NCBI RefSeq assembly: GCF_002975275.1
Contig: NZ_PCOQ01000006.1
Location: 62,001 to 126,000 of the forward strand
Source of the DNA: Achromobacter sp. MYb9
Lineage (GTDB): Bacteria > Pseudomonadota > Gammaproteobacteria > Burkholderiales > Burkholderiaceae_B
Direction: 5' to 3'
DNA: 64,000 nucleotides
In this document: piece after piece, positions 57,124 through 64,000 of the stretch
Position numbering within the stretch: position 1 is the first letter of the stretch
Layout: each line of letters starts with the position of its first letter
The notes under the pieces: generated by a model
Seen by the model: the letters and a program-made list of their open reading frames with translations, nothing else
Databases searched by the model: none
Told to the model about the DNA's origin: nothing
Position numbers and translations under genes: made by a program

Positions 57124-57856
57124 GCGCACGGCGCTGGTCACCGGCGGTGGCGGCTTGGGCCGGGCCATCGCGCGGGCGCTGTGCGACGCGGGCCATGACG
57201 TCATCGTCACCTACCATGCCAGCGAAGACGCAACGCGGGCATGGGCCGACGAAGAAGCGGCCAACGGGCGCCACTTTGCCCTCTACCAGGTGGACGTGGG
57301 CGACTACGCCTCATGCCAGTCACTGATGAGCCGCCTGGAACACGACGGCCGCCAGATCGACATCCTGGTCAATAACGCCGGCATCACCCGAGACGCCCGC
57401 CTGCGAAAAATGAGTTTCGAGAACTGGTCGGAAGTCCTGCGCAGCAACCTGGATTCGATGTTCAACATGACGCAGCCGTTGTGCGGCGGCATGGCGGACC
57501 GCGGATGGGGCCGTATCGTGAACATTTCGTCCGTGAACGGCAGCAAGGGCGCGTTCGGGCAGACCAACTACGCGGCGTCGAAGGCCGGCATGCACGGGTT
57601 TACCAAATCGCTGGCGCTGGAACTTGCCAGCAAGGGGGTCACGGTCAATACCGTGTCGCCCGGCTATCTGGACACGCGGATGGTGCGGGTGGTGCCCGAA
57701 GCGGTCTTGAAGGAAAAAATCCTGCCGCAGATCCCGGTAGGCCGATTGGGCCAGCCGGAGGAAGTGGCAGCCCTGGTCGCCTTCATCTGCAGCGATGCGG
57801 CGGGCTTCATGACCGGCAGCAATGTGGCCATGAACGGCGGCCAGCACATGGACTGA
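57113..57856 (+). CDS. phaB: Acetoacetyl-CoA reductase
   Basis: A 247-residue short-chain dehydrogenase. It reduces acetoacetyl-CoA to (R)-3-hydroxybutyryl-CoA, the monomer for polyhydroxybutyrate. The NADPH-binding loop is TGGGGLGRAIA at 10-20, NNAG is at 87-90, and the catalytic Ser140, Tyr153 and Lys157 (NISSVNGSKGAFGQTNYAASK) are intact. The SSVNGSKGAFGQTNYA stretch is characteristic of PhaB rather than FabG. The start overlaps the phasin stop, so the two are translationally coupled. Confidence 0.93.
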   Translation: MTAKRTALVTGGGGLGRAIARALCDAGHDVIVTYHASEDATRAWADEEAANGRHFALYQVDVGDYASCQSLMSRLEHDGRQIDILVNNAGITRDARLRKMSFENWSEVLRSNLDSMFNMTQPLCGGMADRGWGRIVNISSVNGSKGAFGQTNYAASKAGMHGFTKSLALELASKGVTVNTVSPGYLDTRMVRVVPEAVLKEKILPQIPVGRLGQPEEVAALVAFICSDAAGFMTGSNVAMNGGQHMD

Positions 57857-58153
57857 CGCCCGGACGGCGCGCGGCGGTCAAGCACCTGCGGATCAGGGGA
57901 CGCACCCGCAGCGCCTGTACTGCTTTTTTTTGTAACTCGCAAGGCAGCATCGCATCTGAACTGATGGCTTTTCCCCTATGACGGGTCGTGAAACCGCCTG
58001 CATTTCATACAACTGATCCGCTTTTTTAAGCGTTTTCTGAATCTGTACTAAGCAGTCTCCATATCCTAACTTCGTGCGGTAGGTTCAACACCCGCCTGCG
58101 CATGCCGTCTTGTGACGGTTGCCCGCGCCGGCGACGAAGTCAGGAAGACCGCT
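57857..58153. other. Gap between phaB and cioA
   Basis: An eight-T run (57924-57931) follows a weak 4-bp stem (GCAG/CTGC), and CGCTT/AAGCG (58019-58032) is followed by TTTT. Either may be the phaB terminator. The cioA promoter should lie near 58030-58110, but I see no clear sigma-70 or FNR-type site. Confidence 0.4.
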
Positions 58154-59590
58154 ATGGATAGCGACGCGCTATTGCTTGCCCGAATACAGTTCGGCTTCAC
58201 CATTTCTTTCCACATCGTTTTCCCCGCGATCACCATCGGGCTGGCCAGTTATCTGGCCGTGCTGGAAGGTCTGTGGCTGAAAACGCAAAAAACCGTCTAT
58301 CGCGACCTTTACCATTTCTGGACCAAGATCTTCGCCGTCAACTTCGGCATGGGCGTCGTGTCCGGTCTGGTGATGGCTTATCAGTTCGGCACCAACTGGA
58401 GCTTCTTTTCCGATTTTGCGGGCAGCGTCACGGGGCCGCTCCTGGCCTACGAAGTGCTGACCGCCTTCTTTCTGGAAGCCGGGTTCCTGGGCGTGATGCT
58501 GTTCGGCTGGTCGCGCGTGGGCCCCGGCCTGCACTTTTTCTCGACCATCATGGTGGCGCTGGGCACGCTGGTGTCGGCCACCTGGATCCTGGCGTCCAAC
58601 AGCTGGATGCAGACGCCCGCGGGGTACGAAATCCTGGACGGCCGCGTGGTGCCCACCGATTGGCTGGCCGTGATCTTCAACCCGTCCTTCCCCTACCGCC
58701 TGGCGCACATGGGCATCGCCGCCTTCCTGGCCACCGCGCTGATGGTAGGCGCGTCCGGCGCGTGGCACCTGCTGCGCGGCGACCGCAGCCCGGCCGTGAA
58801 GAAGATGTTCGCAATGGCGATGGGCATGCTGCTGCTGGTCGCGCCGCTGCAAGCCGTGGTGGGCGACATCCACGGCTTGAACACGCTGAAGCACCAGCCC
58901 GCCAAGATCGCGGCCATCGAAGGCCATTGGGAAAACGAGCCCGGCGCGGGCGTGCCGCTGACGCTCTTCGGCATTCCCGACATGGAGCGCGAGGAAACGC
59001 GATACGCGGTGAACGTGCCGCGCCTGGGCAGCCTGATCCTCACGCACAGCTGGGACGGCCAGTTCCCCGGTTTGAAGTCGTATCCACCCGAAGACCGGCC
59101 CAACGCGACCGTGGTGTTCTGGTCGTTCCGCGTCATGGCCGGGCTTGGCACGCTGATGATCCTGCTGGCGGGCTGGGCGCTGTGGACGCGCTGGCGCGGC
59201 CGGCTGTACGAATCGCGCGCGCTGCAACGCTTTGCGCTGTGGATGGGACCGTCTGGCATCGTGGCGATGCTGGCCGGCTGGTATGTCACCGAGATCGGCC
59301 GCCAGCCCTGGATCGTCTATGGCGTGATGCGCACGGCGGACGCGGCCACCCCCCACGGGCTGGGCGAACTGACACTGACGCTGACGTTGTTCGTGGTCGT
59401 GTACCTGTTGGTGTTCGGCGCCGGCGTGTCCTACATGCTGCGGCTTATCCGAATGGGTCCCAGCCCCGCGCCCGGCCACGCGCCGCTGTCCGGTGGGCCG
59501 GGCGAACCGCGCCAACCGTCTCGGCCGTTGTCCGCCGCATCCACCCTGGCGGGCGCCCAGCCCGCGCAACGCACGCAATCAGGAGTCTGA
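58154..59590 (+). CDS. cioA: Cytochrome bd-type quinol oxidase subunit I (CioA type)
   Basis: A 478-residue membrane subunit that oxidises ubiquinol and binds hemes b558, b595 and d. Heme ligands visible are His20 (FTISFHIVFP) and His185 (PYRLAHMG). The conserved GRQPWIVYGVMRTADA motif and a short Q-loop region (about 250-330) place it in the cyanide-insensitive (CIO) branch rather than the longer E. coli CydA. The start at 58154 follows the usual family N-terminus MDSDALLLARIQFG. First gene of cioAB-DUF2474. Confidence 0.93.
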   Translation: MDSDALLLARIQFGFTISFHIVFPAITIGLASYLAVLEGLWLKTQKTVYRDLYHFWTKIFAVNFGMGVVSGLVMAYQFGTNWSFFSDFAGSVTGPLLAYEVLTAFFLEAGFLGVMLFGWSRVGPGLHFFSTIMVALGTLVSATWILASNSWMQTPAGYEILDGRVVPTDWLAVIFNPSFPYRLAHMGIAAFLATALMVGASGAWHLLRGDRSPAVKKMFAMAMGMLLLVAPLQAVVGDIHGLNTLKHQPAKIAAIEGHWENEPGAGVPLTLFGIPDMEREETRYAVNVPRLGSLILTHSWDGQFPGLKSYPPEDRPNATVVFWSFRVMAGLGTLMILLAGWALWTRWRGRLYESRALQRFALWMGPSGIVAMLAGWYVTEIGRQPWIVYGVMRTADAATPHGLGELTLTLTLFVVVYLLVFGAGVSYMLRLIRMGPSPAPGHAPLSGGPGEPRQPSRPLSAASTLAGAQPAQRTQSGV

Positions 59591-59594
59591 GGCC

Positions 59595-60602
59595 ATGGGC
59601 ATCGATCTTGCACTGATATGGGCCGTCATCATCCTGTTCGGCGTGATGATGTACGTGGTGATGGACGGCTTCGACCTGGGCATCGGCATTCTTTTCCCAC
59701 TGATCCGCGACCGCGATGAACGCGATGTCATGGTCAACACGGTGGCGCCGGTGTGGGACGGCAACGAGACCTGGCTGGTGCTGGGTGGCGCCAGCCTGAT
59801 GGCGGCATTTCCATTGGCCTATTCCGTCATCCTCAGCGCACTGCACCTGCCGCTGGTCTTCATGTTGCTGGGCCTGATCTTCCGCGGCGTGGCCTTTGAA
59901 TTCCGCTTCAAGGCAGACGAACATCACCGCGCCTGGTGGGACCGCGCGTTCGTGTTCGGTTCCGTCTGCGCCACGTTCTTCCAAGGCGTGACGCTGGGCG
60001 CCTACATCGAGGGCATCCCGGTGGTCGATCGCGCGTATCACGGCGGCGCGTGGGACTGGATCAGCCCGTTTTCGATATTCACGGGCGTGGGTTTGCTGGC
60101 GGGGTACGCGCTGCTGGGCTGCACCTGGCTGATCATGAAGACCGAAGGCCGGTTGCACCGCCACATGTGCGATATCGCCCGGCCGCTGACGCTGGCGCTG
60201 CTGGCCGTCATCGCCGTGCTTAGCGTCTGGACGCCGCTGGCGCAGCCACAGATCGCGCAGCGGTGGTTCAGCCTGCCGAACATGTTCTGGTTCTTCCCGG
60301 TTCCGCTTCTGGTGGCGGCGGCCGGCTTCGACCTGATCCGCCGCGTGCGCAAGCTGCCAGCCGCTGGCCCGTTCCTGCTGTCGCTGTGCCTGGTGTTCCT
60401 GGCCTACAGCGGGTTGGGCATCAGCATCTGGCCCGCGATCATCCCGCCCGATGTATCGATCTGGGCGGCGTCTGCGCCACCGCAAAGTCTGGGCTTCGCA
60501 TTGGTGGGAGCCTTGCTGATCATTCCCATTATCCTGATGTACACCGCCTGGTCGTACTACGTTTTTCGCGGCAAGGTCCGTACCGGCGAGGAGTTCCACT
60601 GA
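59595..60602 (+). CDS. cioB: Cytochrome bd-type quinol oxidase subunit II (CioB type)
   Basis: A 335-residue polytopic partner of subunit I. It begins MGIDLALIWAVIILFGVMMYVVMDGFDLGIGIL, the canonical CydB/CioB start. It continues VAPVWDGNETWLVLGGASLMAAFPLAYS, FRGVAFEFRFK and ATFFQGVTLGAYIEG. The start codon follows the cioA stop by 4 bases, with an AGGAG ribosome site inside the end of cioA. Coupled expression. Confidence 0.95.
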   Translation: MGIDLALIWAVIILFGVMMYVVMDGFDLGIGILFPLIRDRDERDVMVNTVAPVWDGNETWLVLGGASLMAAFPLAYSVILSALHLPLVFMLLGLIFRGVAFEFRFKADEHHRAWWDRAFVFGSVCATFFQGVTLGAYIEGIPVVDRAYHGGAWDWISPFSIFTGVGLLAGYALLGCTWLIMKTEGRLHRHMCDIARPLTLALLAVIAVLSVWTPLAQPQIAQRWFSLPNMFWFFPVPLLVAAAGFDLIRRVRKLPAAGPFLLSLCLVFLAYSGLGISIWPAIIPPDVSIWAASAPPQSLGFALVGALLIIPIILMYTAWSYYVFRGKVRTGEEFH

Positions 60603-60751
60603 TGAACGCGATGAACCGCCCCGCCCCCGCGCCGTCGTGGCGCAGCCGCCTGCTGTGGCTGGCGGCGATCTGGGCAGCCAGCGTGGCCGCGCTTGGCGTG
60701 ACCGCCTACGCGCTGCGCCTTGTCATGCGCGCTATCGGGATGTCGCTCTGA
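60602..60751 (+). CDS. DUF2474 small subunit of the CIO oxidase
   Basis: A 49-residue single-pass membrane protein. It starts with an ATG that overlaps the cioB stop (TGATG) and reads RSRLLWLAAIWAASVAALGVTAYALRLVMRAIGM, one membrane helix with a basic front. Position and length match the DUF2474 family that accompanies CioAB, functionally like CydX. It is easily missed because of its length. Overlap with cioB indicates coupled translation. Confidence 0.88.
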   Translation: MNAMNRPAPAPSWRSRLLWLAAIWAASVAALGVTAYALRLVMRAIGMSL

Positions 60752-60787
60752 TTCCCATGAACACGGCCACAAAGAAACGGAGCTTTC

Positions 60788-62200
60788 ATGAAGCGCTATG
60801 AACGCCTGACAGAAGACATCACCGCCTCGATCCGATCGGGGCTGCTGCAAGTGGGTGACCGCTTGCCCTCCGTGCGGCAGACCAGCACCAGCCGTGGGGT
60901 CAGCCCGTCGACGGTGTTCAAGGCCTATTACCTGCTGGAGGCGCGCGGGCTGATCCGCGCGCGGGACCGCTCCGGCTATTACGTCCTGCGCGACCCGCAT
61001 GGCGCCCTGCCCGAACCCGACGCCCTGTCAACCGCCAGCGCGGGCCGCCACCCGGTGGATGTCAGCGACAACGTGCTGCAGGTGCTGAACGCCACCTTGC
61101 GCCGCGACATGGTCCCCTTCGGCTCGGCCTTCCCCAGCCCGTCGCTGCTGCCCTACGGACGTTTGGCCAAATTCATGGCGTCCACCGTGCAGCGGCTGGA
61201 TCCGTGGGGGTCCATCGACGACCTCAGTCCCGGCGACGCCGCGCTGCGACGCGCCATCGCGCTGCGCTATCTGGCGGACGGCGTGTCCGTGCCGGTCGAC
61301 GACATCATCATCACCAATGGCGCGCTGGACGCGTTGAACCTGAGCCTGGCCGCGGTCACGAACCCGGGCGACGCGGTGATCGTCGAATCCCCCACGTTCT
61401 ACGCCGCGCTGCAATCGCTGGAACGCAATCAGCTGCACGCCATTGAAGTGGCGACGCATCCGCGCGAAGGCATCGACCTGCAGGCGCTGGAACAGGCCAT
61501 CCTGCGACACCGGCCGCGCGCCTGCTGGCTGATGACGACCTTCCAGAATCCGCTGGGCAGCCTGATGCCCGACGGCAAGAAAGAGGCGCTGGTCAAGCTG
61601 CTGACCCGGCACGGCGTGGCCCTGATCGAAGACGACGTCTACGGCGAACTCTACTTCGGCGAAACGCGGCCACGCCCGGCCAAGGCCTTCGACACAGAAG
61701 GCATCGTGATGCATTGCTCGTCGTTTTCGAAGACGCTGGCGCCGGGGTATCGCGTGGGCTGGGTGGCGGCCGGGCGCTATACGCGCAAGATCATGCGCAA
61801 CAAACTGACCACCAGTCTGGCGACCGCCGCGCCCACGCAAGCCGCCATCGCGGCCTATCTGGAAAAGGGCGGCTTCGACCGCCATCTGCGCCAGTTCCGC
61901 CAAGCGCTTGCCTTGCAGCAAGGCGAACTGCTGCAAGCCGTGGCCCGCTACTTTCCGAAGGGCACGCGCGCCACGCGGCCGTCCGGCGGCTATTTCGTGT
62001 GGGTGGAACTGCCGGCGCACATCGACACGCTGAAGGTGCACCGTGCCGCGCTGGACCATGGCATCAGCATCGCGCCCGGCCCGTTGTTCTCGTCGTCGGG
62101 TGCGTTCGGCAATTTCCTGCGGCTGAACCACGGCCACCCGTGGAGCGTGGACCTGGAGCAAGGGATGGCGACGCTGGGCAAGCTGCTGGGCAGTGCGTGA
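60788..62200 (+). CDS. MocR-type regulator, second copy in the window
   Basis: A 470-residue PLP-dependent regulator. It has a GntR winged helix at about 1-75 (LPSVRQTSTSRGVSPSTVFKAYYLLEARGLI) and an aminotransferase-like domain with Lys315 in HCSSFSKTLAPGYRVGW, NPLG near 255 and EDDVYGEL near 281. It lies 36 bases downstream of the cioAB-DUF2474 set on the same strand, so it may be cotranscribed. No amino-acid catabolic gene is beside it, and its target is unknown. It is not closely similar to the MocR protein at 6710. Confidence 0.9.
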   Translation: MKRYERLTEDITASIRSGLLQVGDRLPSVRQTSTSRGVSPSTVFKAYYLLEARGLIRARDRSGYYVLRDPHGALPEPDALSTASAGRHPVDVSDNVLQVLNATLRRDMVPFGSAFPSPSLLPYGRLAKFMASTVQRLDPWGSIDDLSPGDAALRRAIALRYLADGVSVPVDDIIITNGALDALNLSLAAVTNPGDAVIVESPTFYAALQSLERNQLHAIEVATHPREGIDLQALEQAILRHRPRACWLMTTFQNPLGSLMPDGKKEALVKLLTRHGVALIEDDVYGELYFGETRPRPAKAFDTEGIVMHCSSFSKTLAPGYRVGWVAAGRYTRKIMRNKLTTSLATAAPTQAAIAAYLEKGGFDRHLRQFRQALALQQGELLQAVARYFPKGTRATRPSGGYFVWVELPAHIDTLKVHRAALDHGISIAPGPLFSSSGAFGNFLRLNHGHPWSVDLEQGMATLGKLLGSA

Positions 62201-62332
62201 GTCAGCTGATTAACAGGTTCAGGACATGAAATTCCGATTCTTGATACAGATAGAAACCGGGCCCGCCACAGCCATCCATTAGAGTTCGAGGCCTTTCATT
62301 TTCCAGCGGTGCCGCGTTGCGGCCCCTTGCCT

Positions 62333-63055
62333 ATGACCGCCTCTTATCCTCGTGTTTTGCCGCGCTATGCGTTGGGCTGCTACGCCGGCGCGTTCGCCCT
62401 GCTTTACCTGTTCAGCGCCCAGTTGCTGGCCGCGCTGGACATCTGGCTGCTGCCTCGCAGCCTCTTGATCGAGATGCTGCGCTACCGCGCCATGTGGCTG
62501 GTCTTCTTCCTGACGCTGCCAGCCGTCGGCTATCTGCTGTGGCGCGGATCGGACCTGGTGGCCTGGTGGCGCGCGCCTGATGCACTGACGCTGGACAGCC
62601 ACGCGCTGCACATCGGCCCCCGCCAGCTGGCCTATGCCGATGTGGCGTCCATCCGCCATCAGCACAACCGCGACCATCTGGTGTTGACCACGCGCGCCGG
62701 CGAACGCGTGCGCATCCGCCTGGCGATCTGGGAAGACGGCTATGGGCTGGCCGACCAGCTGGAAGAATCGATCGGCGGCAATCTGGAGGCCGTCACGCTG
62801 CGCCGGCTGCAGGCCCAGGACACCGTCGGCTTCGGCCCGCTGTCCATGAACGCGTCGGGACTGACCTACAAGGGCCAGCTGATTCCGTGGGCCGCCATCG
62901 ATTCCATCCGCACGCAGTCTGACAGTGAAGGCATGGAAACCGACGAGACACTGATCATCGTCGCGCGCGGCAAGACGCACAAGATCGACCGTTCCAAGAT
63001 CGTCAACGAACCGGTCATGCTGGCCTGTCTGCGCCAGTACCTGCCCGGCGCATAA
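62333..63055 (+). CDS. Membrane protein with a PH-like domain, unknown function
   Basis: A 240-residue protein not assigned to a named family. Two membrane segments (about 12-36 and 48-70) precede a cytoplasmic beta-rich part. Two similar strand patterns occur (ALHIGPRQLAYADVASIRHQH near 90 and GLTYKGQLIPWAAIDSIRTQ near 170), recalling bacterial PH-like folds. ATG at 62333 is preferred to GTG at 62309. The neighbouring gene encodes a shorter protein with the same strand pattern, so the two may function together. Confidence 0.7.
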   Translation: MTASYPRVLPRYALGCYAGAFALLYLFSAQLLAALDIWLLPRSLLIEMLRYRAMWLVFFLTLPAVGYLLWRGSDLVAWWRAPDALTLDSHALHIGPRQLAYADVASIRHQHNRDHLVLTTRAGERVRIRLAIWEDGYGLADQLEESIGGNLEAVTLRRLQAQDTVGFGPLSMNASGLTYKGQLIPWAAIDSIRTQSDSEGMETDETLIIVARGKTHKIDRSKIVNEPVMLACLRQYLPGA

Positions 63056-63117
63056 GCCAACGCGCTGCCGGCGTTGCGCCGGCCACGCATCCCATCATCT
63101 TTTTTCGTAGCCTCGAC

Positions 63118-63594
63118 ATGGAAATCTACAGCTCTACCGCCCGGCAATCCGAAACGCTTGCGGATCGACCGGTGTACTTTTCGCGCAATCGCCTGATCGC
63201 TGGCGCCGTCGTGTGGTTGCTGGCCACACTGGCCTTCGGCGCATTGACGTTGAATGCGCGCGGCAACACCGGCGGGATGGCGTTCTTCGGCGCCATCACC
63301 GCCATCGCCATCTGGCTGGTCGTCAAATGCCTGAAGCGCGCGTTCGGCCCCGCCACGCCGGTCATCACGTTCACCCGCGACGGCCTGAAACTGACGGACG
63401 GCACCGTCATTCCGTGGGGCGCCATCACCGAGAACACCTACGTCAACCAGAACTACGTGGGCATTCCGACCGCCAAGCAGATCCAGTTGAAGACGTCCCT
63501 GCCGGACAGGAAGCGCGTGCTGATTTCGGCGATGGCGCTGGAGATCGACGGCGACGAGTATCTGGCGCTGTGCGACGCGTATCAGGCGCGGTAA
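63118..63594 (+). CDS. Small membrane protein with a PH-like domain, unknown function
   Basis: A 158-residue protein. Two membrane segments (about 27-46 and 54-72) are followed by a cytoplasmic beta-rich part, VITFTRDGLKLTDGTVIPWGAITENTYVNQNYVG. This resembles the GLTYKGQLIPWAAID strand pair of the preceding protein, so the two genes (63 bases apart) probably derive from one ancestral design. Similar small proteins are known from several bacteria as STM3941-like. No specific function is assigned. Confidence 0.7.
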   Translation: MEIYSSTARQSETLADRPVYFSRNRLIAGAVVWLLATLAFGALTLNARGNTGGMAFFGAITAIAIWLVVKCLKRAFGPATPVITFTRDGLKLTDGTVIPWGAITENTYVNQNYVGIPTAKQIQLKTSLPDRKRVLISAMALEIDGDEYLALCDAYQAR

Positions 63595-63683
63595 CACCGA
63601 CCGGCGGATAGAACGCCGACCCGGTGTTCCACGGCGCGCCGCGCAACGAATGTGCGCCGTTGCGGTACACGTTCCTGGCGCGC

Positions 63684-64000
63684 CTATCGCGCGGTGGGCG
63701 CAGAGGCGGCGCGTGCCGCCTCGACCTCGCGCAGCAACGAGGCCGCATCCGGCCGCAGGGGCAGCACCAACCTGCCCTGGCGGTCGATCGCGCCCCACTC
63801 GCCGCCCGTCATGAAGCTGTGTTCGCCATCCGGCGTGAACGCCTTGCGGCAGCCTTCGCACACTACGGCCAGCCCGCCGCTGAACCGGTCGACCCATTCG
63901 TAGGGCGTGGCCAGCACGCGATTCAGCGCGGTGTCGTAATAGGCCATGCCGCCAGACCACGGGCCGCGCGTCAGGCCGGCTTCGAAATCATCCGCGGAAT
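63684..64000 (-). CDS. WG-repeat-like protein, 5' end outside the window
   Basis: Only the C-terminal 105 or so residues lie in the window. The frame continues without a stop to the right edge (DDFEAGLTRGPWSGGMAYYDTALN). Repeating units such as GGMAYYDTALNRVLATPYEWVDRFSGGLAVV and GGEWGAIDRQGRLVLPL show the WG/KWG repeat pattern. One C-x-x-C pair (CEGC) lies between. Such repeat proteins are usually secreted or membrane-linked, with unknown roles. The ATG at 63947 is internal, not the likely start. Confidence 0.75.
   Translation of the reverse strand, partial: SADDFEAGLTRGPWSGGMAYYDTALNRVLATPYEWVDRFSGGLAVVCEGCRKAFTPDGEHSFMTGGEWGAIDRQGRLVLPLRPDAASLLREVEAARAASAPTAR

Overview
This 64 kb window is GC-rich, densely coding bacterial chromosome. 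Protein content and gene order (the gcvTHP set behind a tandem glycine riboswitch, an apbC-tamA-tamB operon, CIO-type cytochrome bd, ThyA of 323 residues, MocR regulators, peptide ABC transporters) point to the Alcaligenaceae, most likely Achromobacter or a close Bordetella relative. That assignment comes from protein resemblance and composition, because no rRNA or tRNA gene lies in the window. I saw no IS element, prophage, CRISPR array or replication origin.

Layout. 1-4 kb: the end of a WecA/MraY-type glycosyltransferase, an unannotated minus-strand small transcript with its own promoter and terminator (about 855-1036), coq7, an OsmC-like gene and thyA. 4-6.7 kb: an MHYT-GGDEF-EAL cyclic-di-GMP protein sits between thyA and folA. 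6.7-11.2 kb: a MocR regulator diverges from an omega-amino-acid:pyruvate transaminase and a CoA-acylating semialdehyde dehydrogenase, together a beta-alanine-type catabolic module. 11.4-21.1 kb: a colinear peptide-uptake and hydrolysis cluster made of an M81/MlrC-like peptidase, a solute-binding protein, two permeases, a double ATPase, an amidase and a second M81/MlrC-like peptidase. 21.4-23.4 kb: a DUF945 protein. 23.5-28.4 kb: gcvTHP with the glycine riboswitch. 28.5-33.7 kb: a ZIP metal transporter, Mn-type SOD, a flavoprotein and an Orn/Lys/Arg decarboxylase.

34-45 kb: a small unknown protein, a GNAT enzyme, a GGDEF protein, a VOC-GNAT fusion, dcd and apbC-tamA-tamB. 45-50 kb: metG, trhO and two META-domain lipoproteins. 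50-56 kb: an acyltransferase, an XRE regulator next to an AT-rich gap, an orphan response regulator with Glu in place of the phosphoacceptor Asp, minus-strand terminators that no gene explains (one below a highly structured stretch), a K+ channel with an RCK domain and a CSS-type EAL phosphodiesterase. 56.6-64 kb: phasin-phaB, cioAB plus a DUF2474 small subunit, a second MocR regulator, two small membrane proteins of similar design, and the end of a WG-repeat-like protein.

The observations most worth following are the small transcript at 855-1036, whose hairpin loop carries a copy of the 16S anti-Shine-Dalgarno tail; the M81/ABC/amidase cluster; the structured non-coding stretch at 53.1-53.35 kb; and the hairpin inserted in the linker of the tandem glycine riboswitch.
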